This document shows, one piece after another, positions 36,168-45,457 of a DNA stretch of 64,000 nucleotides. Source of the DNA: Roseiarcus sp963730555. GTDB taxonomy: Bacteria > Pseudomonadota > Alphaproteobacteria > Rhizobiales > Beijerinckiaceae. The stretch covers positions 5,150 to 69,149 of the forward strand of contig CAVSSS010000026.1 of the NCBI GenBank assembly GCA_963730555.1. The letters run 5' to 3'. The notes beneath the pieces were generated by a model. That model was given only the letters and a program-made list of their open reading frames with translations, made no database searches and had not been told where the DNA came from. Numbering within the stretch: the stretch's first letter is position 1; each line of letters begins with the position of its first letter. A program made the position numbers and the translations under genes.

Positions 36168-36483
36168 GCTGGTCACCCAAACGAATTGCTCATGTGGATG
36201 CCGGTGAGCGGCTGCACGCGCCTGCCTTCCCATCGTACCTTGTTTGCCGGATATCACGCGGCGGCCAATCTTGTCGGTAATCCGCTCCTCGGGCACTAAC
36301 GCCAGCTTGTCGAAGCCCTCGATAATCGGCATCCCTTTTTCCTCCCTTTTCGTACGCCCGTTGAGGAAGACAGCCCGGCAGCGGATTACGGTCTCGTCGC
36401 CACTTCCCGCCGAACTTCCCGGGCCGGCTTATCGTCCCGCAGTCCGACGAAGACAGTGTGGCGAAGCAGTGGCTCGTCGGTCC
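36168..36483. repeat. 316-bp duplicated segment, copy 1 (ligD end plus cupin start)
   Basis: Nearly identical to 54557-54870 and in the same orientation, differing by a few substitutions and a 2-bp indel. Read on the minus strand it contains the last about 35 codons of a LigD-type ligase and the first about 50 codons of a cupin gene. Both are truncated here. Confidence 0.85.
36171..36332 (-). pseudogene. cupin gene, N-terminal fragment (copy 1)
   Basis: MPIIEGFDKLALVPEERITD, GRRVISGKQGTM, then AAHRHPHEQFVWVTSG, which is the cupin metal-binding HxHxxE-type start (HRHPHEQ). Sequence leaves the family after VTSG, so only half of the beta-barrel is coded. Confidence 0.7.
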
Positions 36484-36781
36484 ATGTGCCTCGTCGCCGC
36501 TCTGGTCCTTGTGATCGTTGGCTGCGGCCGGCATCGCTGGCTCGCCGTCTACCGCTTTAGAGGTTCACCCAAAAGGTAGGCTGACGGCGGCGGGCCGCCG
36601 CTTGTACAGTCACGTTTATGCAGTTTGTTTTTTTGGGCCATTGATCTGCGCCGAGACGCCATTTTGCCTGAGGAGCGCTTAATTCCACTTGCATCTGCTG
36701 CGATTTGCCCCATCCCTGCGCATTCGACACGGACAGTCGCTCAGCGACGGGCTTGCACGGCAACCAAACCAGGACCATCGA
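36484..36781. other. intergenic, no gene seen
   Basis: Rearrangement junction region after the 316-bp repeat. Only short frames without support. Confidence 0.35.
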
Positions 36782-36976
36782 ATGACCGCCGAAATTCGTT
36801 TCCCCCACATTTATGCGCTGCTTAAGGCGGCCGGTCACGATCCGGCGAAGGCCGCTGAAATCCTGCTCGATGCGCAACGCAAGGACGCTCACGCGCGCAT
36901 TTGGATCAGGACCATTGCCGCGTCGCGGCGGTCCGTCCTGCCCGCATCATTTCAGATAAGGCACGCTCTCCATTGA
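36782..36976 (+). CDS. 64-aa conserved hypothetical
   Basis: MTAEIRFPHIYALLKAAGHD, then PAKAAEILLDAQRKDAHARI: a small helical protein of a kind common beside mobile genes in Hyphomicrobiales, function unknown. The C-terminal 15 residues overlap the convergent gene and may be altered. Confidence 0.55.
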   Translation: MTAEIRFPHIYALLKAAGHDPAKAAEILLDAQRKDAHARIWIRTIAASRRSVLPASFQIRHALH

Positions 36977-37342
36977 CCCGGCTTTGGCGAATCGCCGTGA
37001 CGCGCGCAGAGGGCGTGCGCTTTGTGCGCCTGTTCCTAACGTCGGCATAGGAGTACGCGACTTACCGCGCATCCCGAGCGCGGCCTCGAGGTTCGCCAGG
37101 ACAGTCGCCTTATCGAAAAACGCCCGATATAGGTCCGAGCATATCTCCAGGTCCGTCGCGCCGTCTGCGGGCGTTTTCACGCTCCGGAGCACGTCGTAGG
37201 TCAGCGAAACCAGCCTTGAGCGCCGCCCATACTCGTCGCTATTCCAAGGGTCCACAACACTCTCCCGCTTGCAAAAGGCGGAGTTAGAAAGATTCTCACG
37301 GTCACCCGCCACCCGATATGTTTGCCGGGCACATTTTGTCAT
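36947..37342 (-). CDS. hypothetical protein, 131 aa
   Basis: Convergent with the previous gene, 30-base overlap. Sequence includes SLTYDVLRSVKTPADGATDL and DLYRAFFDKATVLANLEAAL, helical and acidic as in genuine proteins, while the last 30 residues look frame-worn. Unknown family. Confidence 0.45.
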   Translation of the reverse strand: MTKCARQTYRVAGDRENLSNSAFCKRESVVDPWNSDEYGRRSRLVSLTYDVLRSVKTPADGATDLEICSDLYRAFFDKATVLANLEAALGMRGKSRTPMPTLGTGAQSARPLRASRRFAKAGSMESVPYLK

Positions 37343-38089
37343 ATCACAATTGTGACATTTACAGCAATGCTTGCTGTATTAGCTTTGCATCACACGGCGA
37401 AATAATCAGATAAAATCTTTGCGTCTAAGCGCGTTTTGTGTGCAACCAAACGGTTGTACTAATAACGCTAGATGCTCATTTTTTCTGGAAGTTCAGCGGT
37501 TGTACTGATCGCCGGCCCAGGTGGCCGGTTGAGGCCGCTAACTGGCGAGCAGCGCGTGCAATTTGGCCTTCGCCAGCGACCTTTCAGCCTCCGGAACGGG
37601 TCGACGGGTGGGGCGTGATTTTTGGCTTGGCGACCTCCGCTTTTGGCGCGTCAGGCAAAGGAGATTCCTTAAATCTGACGCTCCACCTCTTTTTTTGACA
37701 GCGCAATGGCATTTGTGGTCCGCCGCGCGGGGCCGCCGTCGCAACCGACCGGCCATTAAGGCAATGGAGAGGCCGGGACTGCTTAGGGGGAGACACTCCC
37801 GGCCATCGAACCTCCCAGAAAGATGTGGGCCTCCTAGGCTTCTCCGTGTCCGATTGGAGCACAATACAGCAATTGTGACAGTGGCGCCGCTGGAAAGACA
37901 TACGTACTTGGCGCAGTCTGCTTGCTTTTATGACAGAAAACTTGACATGGCGACCGCACTATTGCGCACCGTGATTATCGCGGTCCCTATCCTTTGGATC
38001 TTCGCCGCCCTAGCAGACCCTAACTTTGCATCTTGCGGTTGTTAAAATAAATCGTGACAAATTGACCTAGTCGCTTATGTCAATAAGCA
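37343..38089. other. poorly coding stretch
   Basis: About 750 bp, AT-rich at 37343-37480 (likely promoter of the minus-strand gene), then GC-rich without credible genes. A possible 32-aa exported or membrane peptide at 37947-38045 (MATALLRTVIIAVPILWIFA) is the only candidate and lacks a good ribosome site. Confidence 0.4.
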
Positions 38090-38449
38090 ATGGACGAAGA
38101 TCGTGACCTGTTGCTCGCGTTCCGGGCAAAGAGCGAGAGATGGGCTGACCGCGCCCGCGCGGAAGCTAAGGCGGTTCGTTTGGCGCTGGCCGAAGGAAGC
38201 GAGGGCGCTGTCGCTGCTGCGGCGGCTTCTCGCCGTCTATTCCGCATCGTTGCGTTTATACGGGCGGCAAACTCCCGTACGATTGATGCTCTTCCGGCAA
38301 TGATCAAACAGGATGGCGTTAATCCCGACGATGCCGATCAGTTTCAGGCCGTGGCGGACGAAATTATTGCTGTGAACGGTGAGATGTCCGCCCTGCTTCT
38401 GGCAAACACTGCATCTCTTCGAGCCGCTATGAAGCGCGACCGACGATGA
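38090..38449 (+). CDS. 119-aa helical hypothetical
   Basis: MDEDRDLLLAFRAKSERWAD, a long Ala/Arg-rich helix, then IVAFIRAANSRTIDALPAMI and an acidic segment. Good coding character, no recognised domain. Stands alone on the plus strand. Confidence 0.55.
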   Translation: MDEDRDLLLAFRAKSERWADRARAEAKAVRLALAEGSEGAVAAAAASRRLFRIVAFIRAANSRTIDALPAMIKQDGVNPDDADQFQAVADEIIAVNGEMSALLLANTASLRAAMKRDRR

Positions 38450-39149
38450 GTTCGCGGCCTTAGTATCTCCACCTTGGCCCATCAGCTTCGAGGCAGCGCA
38501 GTCCACCAGAAGAACAGTGAGGAAAACAGCGCCCTAAACGTGTGGGTAGCTAGCTATGCCACAGCTAAAGGGTGGACGATAACGTTCCCTTATAGGGCAA
38601 TGCTGAAGAATAGCGGCCCTATAGACCTCGCCCTTGGCTGTTGAGGCGCAGTCTAAGAGCCTTGGCTGAAGGCTCCCCAGCTCCCTGTTAAATCACCACA
38701 TTGCACCGTGCACCGCTAGCAATCAGCTTGCTAGACATGGATAATAGCACGTAACATATTGATATTATTGTCGCATTCTGTGACGTAATTGTCTCCACTA
38801 GGCAAATCTCAGAATAGCGCGAGTTCGATCTTCAAAACTAAACCTCATGTGGGGTTACACGAGGTTCTAGGGCGCGTCAGTAATCAATGACGCGAGCGGG
38901 ACGCTTCATGTCCGCGAGCGCCTCCGTTAGCAGCTAAACGAACTACCCTTTTCGGTGGTTCCATTGAACCATGAATTGTGGTTTCGACCTGTTTCTGCTC
39001 AACAACCCAGGCGTGATGGTCCCCGAAAATGCGTCAAATTTGAAAATCCTTTTGATGAAACAACAGAACAAACGTAGACTTACTACGTTTAAGCGCAAAT
39101 CCAGCGGCAAGCGCGAAACTTCCAATCGCTGGGCAGTCAGGAGGAAACC
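38450..39149. other. non-coding, partly AT-rich
   Basis: 700 bp without a supported gene. The AT-rich segments at 38740-38830 and 39000-39100 are candidate promoter zones for the Tyr/His protein gene. Confidence 0.4.
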
Positions 39150-39437
39150 ATGATTCCGCGTCTTATTACGAGCAGCGTTCTCGCCGCCATTGCAGGTGCC
39201 GCGATGGCGCTCGCCGTACCGTCCAGCCCGTCTTTCGCATTCACTTTATCATCGCCATCTGTCACCGAGCAGGGCTTCAAGACCGACCTTCAGGAAATTT
39301 ACTATTACCGGCGTTATTACTACCAACCCTATTACCATCCTTATTATCACCACTATTATCATCATTATTACTATCATCCTTACTACCATCACTACTATCG
39401 TCCGTATTACTACCATTACTATCATCCATATTACTAA
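39150..39437 (+). CDS. exported Tyr/His-repeat protein
   Basis: 95 aa with GGAGG nine bases before ATG 39150. Signal peptide 1-30 (SSVLAAIAGAAMALAVPSS, cleavage near SFA). From residue 50 to the end nearly all residues are Tyr, His and Pro in YYHPYYHHYY-type repeats. After TAA 39435 the same frame goes on with HPYYYHRYYYPLY, a second TAA, then HHWRGCWWTGYGRVRR, so an ancestral protein was longer. Possibly metal-binding or cell-surface; the function is unknown. Confidence 0.7.
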   Translation: MIPRLITSSVLAAIAGAAMALAVPSSPSFAFTLSSPSVTEQGFKTDLQEIYYYRRYYYQPYYHPYYHHYYHHYYYHPYYHHYYRPYYYHYYHPYY

Positions 39438-39896
39438 CATCCCTACTACTACCACCGCTATTATTACCCATTATACTAACATCACTGGCGCGGCTGCTGG
39501 TGGACCGGCTACGGACGCGTGCGCCGTTTGACCGCAGCCGTGGAGCCCGCACTTGGACGACGTACCGCTCGGTCGTCAGAAGGAGCGACCCCCCGCCGCC
39601 AGTCGCGGTCGGCATCGCTGCCGATGGGCCACCAGCCGCAACCGATGTTGCATCGCCCATCCATCTGCGGAGGTACCGCCGGTGGGGTCGGAGATTTTGC
39701 CCCGGCGAGTGCTCGCCACCCTGCTCCTCCAACCGCACCTGACGCTCCCCGTGGCCACCTGCAGGGGGTGGCGGACGCTGCGGGTCACAAAGGGCTTTTC
39801 ATGCCCCTCGCTGATTCGATACCTTGGGAAGCGCAATCGTCCTTCGCATGGCGGATGCGGGTATTCGCGGGGATAGCGGCGATCCAGGAGTTGGCG
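39438..39896. other. former extension of Tyr/His gene, then no clear gene
   Basis: 39438-39530 is the in-frame Tyr/His continuation interrupted by TAA codons. 39531-39896 shows open frames on both strands without recognisable sequence. Confidence 0.4.
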
Positions 39897-40304
39897 ATGC
39901 TGAGGGACGACAGCGGGAACGGTGGAGGTCGCCCGAGCTCGCCTCGGAATGTCCTCGGCGGCCGGCTCGACGTCTGCTCGATGGAGCCCAAGACGGGGTT
40001 CTTTCGTGACGGTTGCTGCAACACCAATGGAGAAGACATCGGCAGCCACACGGTCTGCACCGTCATGACTGCCGAGTTTCTCGAGTTTTCCAATTCTCGC
40101 GGCAATGATCTTTCGACGCCGATGCCCCAATTCGGCTTTCCCGGCCTCAGGCCCGGCGACCGCTGGTGCTTGTGTGCGCCCCGCTGGCGCGAAGCACTGG
40201 AGGCGGGCTGCGCGCCCCGCGTGGTCTTGCGGGCTACTCACGAAGGCGCGCTCGACCACTGCTCGCTCGCCGATCTCAAGCGTTTCGCCCTGGACCTCGC
40301 CTGA
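39897..40304 (+). CDS. DUF2237 family protein
   Basis: 135 aa from ATG 39897. Contains the full family pattern: RNVLGGRLDVCSMEPKTGFF, RDGCCNTNGEDIGSHTVCTV, GNDLSTPMPQFGFPGL, DRWCLCAPRWREALEAG, LKRFALDL. Conserved Cys residues suggest a redox or metal site; function unknown in the family. The frame is open far upstream, so the start is a guess. A 420-aa frame on the other strand is its shadow. Confidence 0.85.
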   Translation: MLRDDSGNGGGRPSSPRNVLGGRLDVCSMEPKTGFFRDGCCNTNGEDIGSHTVCTVMTAEFLEFSNSRGNDLSTPMPQFGFPGLRPGDRWCLCAPRWREALEAGCAPRVVLRATHEGALDHCSLADLKRFALDLA

Positions 40305-40466
40305 GCTCGACCATCGCACCCGGCGCGCGCATACCCATAGAGGCGCGAGAGGGGATGAACTTGGTGGCGGGTCGTCGAGCCAAGCGCCGCGGGGTCCACG
40401 ACCATCTGCCGACGGCTGGCGTCCAGCAAGCTTGCAGAGCGAGCCGACGGTATCTAATTGAAACAC

Positions 40467-40766
40467 ATGAGCGACGTAGTCGAAGTGAGGTTGATTGAGG
40501 CTTTGAAGAGCGTGGACGCGCACGGAGACGTCGCGCCCGCCCATGTCCACGATCCGATCACAATGCTGCTCCGGGAAAACGCAATCCAAGCTAACTTGAT
40601 GCGCTGGGACGATGTGAGAGGTCGCTACGTGCTGACCGGCACGGGCCGCCGGCGAACTGTCGAGGGTAGTCGCGAACCTGGCACGGTAGTGTCGTTCAGA
40701 AAACGCGGTATCGTTGGCAGCGGTCCGCTGCATCGGAAATCCGCTAACACCAATCTCAAGGAATAG
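40467..40766 (+). CDS. 99-aa hypothetical protein
   Basis: MSDVVEVRLIEALKSVDAHG, PAHVHDPITMLLRENAIQAN, DDVRGRYVLTGTGRRR: beta-rich C-terminus. A TTG three codons upstream is an alternative start. No family recognised. Confidence 0.45.
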   Translation: MSDVVEVRLIEALKSVDAHGDVAPAHVHDPITMLLRENAIQANLMRWDDVRGRYVLTGTGRRRTVEGSREPGTVVSFRKRGIVGSGPLHRKSANTNLKE

Positions 40767-40820
40767 TCCTTCGCGCGGTTGGATCTCACTCCATGGACGG
40801 CCGAAGCTGCTCGGCCGCTT

Positions 40821-40899
40821 GAACGGAACCATTGTCATCTACGGGGCGACCGGGTACACCGGCAAGCTGATCGCGAAATCGACCGTCCGCTCGGGATAG
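40821..40899 (+). pseudogene. N-terminal scrap of a saccharopine-dehydrogenase-like enoyl reductase
   Basis: Reads NGTIVIYGATGYTGKLIAKS, the Rossmann GxTGxxG start of this family, then a stop. About 25 of over 380 codons remain. Confidence 0.55.
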
Positions 40900-41157
40900 A
40901 ACGCACCCGATCTCAGGCTGCTTCCTGAACTCCGGCTCTGGCGCAATCTCCCCGCTGCGCCTACTGCCGGTTCCGGTCGACACCCGAACGGTCACGGGGC
41001 GCGCCTGCCTTTTCCGGCTGCGGTGCGAACGAGTTTAAGCGTCTGCGCGCCAGTTTGTCTTAACGTGGGATCGCGCACGCTAATTTTCGCCGGATTAACC
41101 CCTCGGTCACCTTTTGCCGTCTACCTGTCAGCCCTCTTTGAAAGAGGGGTGACCACA

Positions 41158-41345
41158 ATGACAGAGACGGCAGCTATCCCCGGCGAGCGCATTTGCTCCT
41201 TCATCGAACGCGTTGAGCACATCGATGAAGAGCTCAAGGCGCTGGCTGAATGAAGGGAAGAAGGAAGTCTTCTCGGAAGCCAAGGGAGAGGGCTTCGACG
41301 TCAAAGTGCTTAAGGAAATTCTTCGTCCGCGCAAGCAGGACAAGG
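41158..41345 (+). pseudogene. gapR (DUF2312), 5' part, interrupted by IS66
   Basis: ATG 41158 reads IPGERICSFIERVEHIDEEL and KALAE. A 4-base insertion (TGAA, tandem) at about 41251 then shifts the frame, which resumes as GKKEVFSEAKGEGFDVKVLK and EILRPRKQDKG. GapR proteins bind overtwisted AT-rich DNA as nucleoid proteins. The coding continues at 43905 after the IS66 element. Confidence 0.8.
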
Positions 41346-41419
41346 GTACTCCTTCGGCGAGGGCCGCCTAGCGAAAGCGGGGCGAGCGGCGATAGTGCGA
41401 CGATGTGGACGCGTCGATC

Positions 41420-41444
41420 GTGTCCACTAATCGATAATGGACAC
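41420..41444. promoter_or_regulatory. 25-bp palindrome upstream of tnpA
   Basis: GTGTCCA...TGGACAC arms with a TA-TCGA-TA core; 21 of 25 positions are symmetric. Located 9 bases before the tnpA start, fitting an operator. Confidence 0.5.
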
Positions 41445-41452
41445 TATCGCAG

Positions 41453-41830
41453 ATGTCTGACACCGGGGTGCAAGGCGCGAATGGCGGCGAGCGCCGGCGA
41501 CGGACGTGGTCGGCTGATCAGAAGCAACGGATCATCGCGGAGAGCTTTGCGCCCGGCGCATCCGTTGCGGAGGTGGCGCGCGGTTATGGCCTGAACGCCA
41601 ATATTCTGTTCACCTGGCGACGGCGAGAACGGGCCGTCAATGACGTCGGCAAGACAGTGAACATTGTGCCGGTGAGGGTCGTGGAGGCTACGCCGACTGC
41701 GACCGCCACAGCTCCGGCCTCGATAGGTCGGATGGAGATCATGCTTGTCGGGGGCGAGCGGATCCTTGTCGGGGCGGACGTCGACGCGACGGCGCTGGCC
41801 CGGATCGTCAAGGCGCTCGGGCGGCGATGA
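41453..41830 (+). CDS. tnpA: IS66 TnpA
   Basis: 125 aa with HTH TWSADQKQRIIAESFAPGAS, VAEVARGYGLNANILFTWRR. Accessory DNA-binding protein of IS66 elements. Four-base overlap with tnpB. Confidence 0.9.
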   Translation: MSDTGVQGANGGERRRRTWSADQKQRIIAESFAPGASVAEVARGYGLNANILFTWRRRERAVNDVGKTVNIVPVRVVEATPTATATAPASIGRMEIMLVGGERILVGADVDATALARIVKALGRR

Positions 41831-42174
41831 TTCCGATCCCGAGTGGGGCGCGCGTGTGGCTAGTGACCGGCCACACCGATATGCGCAAAGGATTTGACGG
41901 TCTGGCGCTGATCGTCCAAGAAACATTGAGGCGCGATCCGCATTCCGGCCATCTCTTCGTTTTTCGCGGCCGCCGCGAGTTTCTGATCAAGTGTCTTTGG
42001 AGCGACGGCCAGGGCTTATGCCTGTTCTCAAAGCGATTGGAGCGCGGGCGATTCCTATGGCCATCGTTGGCTGACGGAACGGTGACGATCTCGACGGCCC
42101 AGCTTTCCTATCTGCTGTCGGGCATCGATTGGCGCATGCCGCAAGAGACATGGCGTCCGACGGCGGTCGGATAG
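41827..42174 (+). CDS. tnpB: IS66 TnpB (Orf2-like)
   Basis: 115 aa with the family signature GARVWLVTGHTDMRKGFDGL and LFVFRGRREFLIKCLWSDGQ, LCLFSKRLERGRF. Required for IS66 transposition in an unknown way. Intact. Confidence 0.93.
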   Translation: MIPIPSGARVWLVTGHTDMRKGFDGLALIVQETLRRDPHSGHLFVFRGRREFLIKCLWSDGQGLCLFSKRLERGRFLWPSLADGTVTISTAQLSYLLSGIDWRMPQETWRPTAVG

Positions 42175-42244
42175 GAGAAAAATCGGCTGAAGAAACGCAA
42201 AAAGGGGCGCCTCAAACGGCCGATTTTGTGATTCCATGTGATTC

Positions 42245-43879
42245 GTGGACGCCGATCTTTCCTCGCTTCCGGACGACATCGACGCGTTAAAAGCGGCGCT
42301 GATTGCGGCGCGGACCGAAGCTGCGGTGGAGAAGGCGTGCGCCGTCGCGGCCGTCGCTGAACTGGCGCAGGGTCGCGCGCTGATCGCGCATCTCAATCTT
42401 GAGATCGAAAAGCTGCGGCGCACGATTTACGGACCTCGCTCCGAGCGCACGGCGCGGCTACTCGACCAATTGGAGCTTCAGCTCGAGGAGGCAGAGGCCA
42501 ACGCGGCGGAAGATGAACTCGCCGCCGAACATACGAAGCCCTCCACCACGCTCAGATCCTTCGCGCGCAAGCGGCCGGCGCGAAAACCGTTCCCGGATCA
42601 TCTGCCGCGTGCGCGCGTGGTGATCCCAGCGCCGCAGAGCTGCCTTGCTGCGGCTCGGCCAAGCTGTCGAAGCTCGGCGAGGACATCACGGAGACGCTCG
42701 AGGTTGTCCCGCGTCAATGGAAGGTGATCCAGACCGTGCGCGAGCGCTTCTCATGCCGCGAATGCGAGACCATCACCCAGCCGCCGGCGCCCTTCCATGT
42801 GACGCCGCGAGGGTTCGCTGGCCCCAATCTGCTGGCGATGATCCTGTTCGAGAAGTTTGGTCAACATCAGCCGCTCAATCGCCAGAGCGAGCGCTACGCC
42901 CGAGAAGGCGTGGATCTTAGCCTATCGACGCTCGCTGACCAGGTCGGCGCCTGCGCCGCCGCCTTGCGGCCCCTGCACAGGTTGATCGAACGCCACGTTC
43001 TGTCGGCTGAGCGCCTACACGGCGATGACACCACCATTCCGATCCTGGCGAAAGGCAAGACCGAAACTGGCCGCGTCTGGACTTACGTCCGCGACGACAG
43101 GCCGTTCGGCGGCAAGGACCCGCCGGCGGCGTTGTTCTACGCCTCGCGCGATCGCCGCGGCGAGCATCCTGAGTGTCATCTGACGAACTGGAGCGGCGTC
43201 CTCCAGGCCGACGCTTTCAGCGGCTACGCCAGACTTTATCCGCCCGATCGGAAACCGGGCCCGATCGTCGAAGCGCTATGTTGGAGCCACGCCAGACGCA
43301 AGTTCTTCGAACTCGCCGACATCGCCGCCAACGCGAGGCGGGGTAAGAACGCCGCGCCGATCTCGCCGATCGCGCTGGAGGCGGTCAAACGCATCGACGC
43401 CATCTTCGAGATCGAGCGCGAGATCAACGGCGTCACGGCCGAGGCGCGGCTCGCTGCGCGCCGCTCAAGGAGCGCGGCGCTCGTCGCCGCGCTCGAAGAG
43501 TGGACGCGCTCTGAACGCGCCAAGCTCTCCCGGCACAATGCCGTCGCCAAGGCCATCGATTACATGCTCACGCGCTGGCCGCCCTTCGTGCGGTTCCTCG
43601 AAGACGGACGCATCTGCTTGACGAACAATGCGGCGGAACGAGCGCTGCGCGGCCTGGCCTTGGGCCGAAAATCATGGCTCTTCGCCGGCTCAGAGCGCGG
43701 GGCTGAGCGCGCCGCGATCATGTACACGCTGATTTCAGACCGCAAGGCTCAACGACATCGATCCGCAGGCTTGGCTCGCCGACACTCTTTCCAAGATCGC
43801 CGACACGCCGCAGACCCGGCTCGGCAAACTCCTACCTTGGAACTGGATGTCCGACCGCCGCTCGCGCGCCGCCGCGTAA
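42245..43879 (+). pseudogene. tnpC: IS66 TnpC transposase, two frameshifts
   Basis: Starts at GTG 42245. Leucine-zipper N-terminus (LIAHLNLEIEKLRRTIYGPR). Frame change near 42630 to CCGSAKLSKLGEDITETLEV; DDE domain follows with LHGDDTTIPILAKGKTETG, LQADAFSGYARLY, CWSHARRKFFELA and LTNNAAERALRGLALGRKSW. A second change near 43745 leads to LNDIDPQAWLADTLSKIADT and NWMSDRRSRAAA. Inactive as written. Confidence 0.88.
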
Positions 43880-43903
43880 CCGCGGCCCTCCCCGGAGGGT
43901 TAC

Positions 43904-43997
43904 GGACAAGGACGAGCGCGACGAGCAGGAGTCGCTGCTTGACCTGTATCTCCGCGCCATGGAGAGCCCGGGCGCATCGCAAGCGCAGGCAGCTTAG
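43904..43997 (+). pseudogene. gapR (DUF2312), 3' part after IS66
   Basis: Joined across the 8-bp duplication it continues the 5' part exactly: RKQDK followed by DERDEQESLLDLYLRAMESP and a short Ala/Gln tail to TAG 43995. Confidence 0.8.
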
Positions 43998-44407
43998 ACC
44001 CACTCTTCCCGATGACACAATCGTCCAAGACGAACTGGCGCTGCGGACTTTAATTGCCGCGAAAGCGGATCCGCGCTGAGTACCTCGCACGCCCCGTATT
44101 GCAGGACTTGGGCGAGCGCGGCGTTGTGCCAGGGCGGATTTACGCAGGCTCGTGGAAAAACGCCAAGCACAAAACGCCAGCGGGTCAAAGGGCGCGGCGA
44201 ATATGCCGGACCGATCCGTGGCAAGCCGGTCAACGAGGGCACGATCAGCGACGTGGTTGGGGTGCTGCGACCGACGGCTACGAGAACGAGACCAACGAGT
44301 CCGGCGAGCGCCAATGTGTGGCTGGACCACGCCGCGGTTAGCAGCGTGAGGGCCATGCGCGGGCACGGCCATTTTGCGGCGGGCGTCTGAAAGCGCCGTC
44401 TAAGGGA
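43998..44407. other. no convincing gene
   Basis: Open frames on both strands. The best, 43994-44356 on the minus strand with a hydrophobic N-terminus, overlaps gapR and lacks a family, so it is not called. Confidence 0.4.
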
Positions 44408-45238
44408 CTAGCGGACGGTCTCGAATTGTCGAGAATTTACCGGTCCGCGTTCCTCCAATTGGTCGCGAACCACGTCAGCCCGATTTCGCAGATCAATCCA
44501 AGGCGAGAGAGCGCTGCGGACTCTCGACATCAACTCGATGCGCCCACCCCAAATATGAATATGCGGGGCGCAACGATCCTCGTCTATTGCTGCCGTTCCG
44601 TATTGGCGGAGGTACTCGGCGAAATTGACTGCGGATTCCTCAACATTCAACAGTGTCTCGGCCGGCATACCTTCCGCGTAAATCACGTCATGGCTTTCGA
44701 GCTTGATATGGAAGAACTCCAATTCGTCGTATTCCCGCGCCTCATAGCGGGTGATGGTCGTGCCGTTGATTAGCACCTCCGCAGGCACCAATACGCCATC
44801 AATCAACAGGGAGTGTCCCCTCGTCACATAGAGATCGGCATGGGGGACATTGGGAGCGAGAGCGGAGCGGGCGATGCGAACCGGCAGGGCGTCCTTGACC
44901 CAAGGCTTTGACGGATCGCTCCTCTTGATTGGATAGCGCCCGATCCATTGGATGGGCCGCAAGCCGCCAAACATTGTCGGCAGCGATTCGCCAATCGCGA
45001 GGTCTTCGATTTTCCTGTCGCCACTTACAGTTCTGATCGTCGTACCCTTCAGGAAGCAGTTGGTAGCGTTTCCTTTCGCGCAACCGTTTCCGACGAGTTT
45101 ACCGTTGTTTCCGCAATTTGCAGAAGCTGGATCCGTTTTCGATACGCTACCGAGCGCTGCGAATGCGAGAATAGCGCCCATCTTCATGGTGTTGCGGCGA
45201 GTGCGCTGCGCGCCCGGATTTTCTTGAACGTTCGTCAC
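44408..45238 (-). CDS. exported Hint-domain (Hedgehog/intein-like) protein
   Basis: 276 aa. Either full start or MKMGAILAFAALGSVSKTDP gives a signal peptide (ASA cleavage). Residues 60-215 form a Hint domain: NCFLKGTTIRTVSGDRKIED with the nucleophilic Cys, GLRPIQWIGRYPIKRSD, HADLYVTRGHSLLIDGVLVP, INGTTITRYEAREYDELEFF, HDVIYAEGMPAETLL. Such bacterial Hint_2 proteins may self-cleave. The splice-type C-terminal HN is absent. Unusual as a stand-alone exported protein. Confidence 0.85.
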   Translation of the reverse strand: MTNVQENPGAQRTRRNTMKMGAILAFAALGSVSKTDPASANCGNNGKLVGNGCAKGNATNCFLKGTTIRTVSGDRKIEDLAIGESLPTMFGGLRPIQWIGRYPIKRSDPSKPWVKDALPVRIARSALAPNVPHADLYVTRGHSLLIDGVLVPAEVLINGTTITRYEAREYDELEFFHIKLESHDVIYAEGMPAETLLNVEESAVNFAEYLRQYGTAAIDEDRCAPHIHIWGGRIELMSRVRSALSPWIDLRNRADVVRDQLEERGPVNSRQFETVR

Positions 45239-45457
45239 GTTTCGGCCCCTTACTTGGCTCAGAGGACGCCGGTTTTACCGTTCCTGTCAAGGATTAATCG
45301 GTGCGATACCCATAGGTATTACTTGGTATTACTCCCTTAGCGCGTCCCAGTGAGACACAGTCCGGATCGCTGGAACCATTTGCGCGAGACGTGAATTGAC
45401 GTGCGGTCGCCCCCATGGAAGTCTTTTGATTAGCGGGGCGGCGCGAAGGGCGGCCGC

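Larger units (their letters stand above)
41346..43903 (+). mobile_element. IS66-family insertion sequence
   Basis: 2,558 bp with imperfect inverted ends (left GTACTCC..CGAGGGCCGCC, right inverse GTAACCC..GGAGGGCCGCG). The 8-bp duplication GGACAAGG lies at 41338-41345 and 43904-43911, as IS66 elements make. Carries tnpA, tnpB and a broken tnpC. Confidence 0.93.

Noticed and set aside
36126..36332. 68-aa gene
   Set aside because: It is the truncated start of a cupin inside the duplicated segment, not an independent gene.
39300..39480. CRISPR-like short repeats
   Set aside because: The repeats are Tyr/His codons (TATTAC, CATCAT) in one reading frame without spacers.
39576..40838. 420-aa open frame on the minus strand
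   Set aside because: It lies opposite the well-supported DUF2237 gene; no recognisable protein sequence, typical GC-rich antisense frame.
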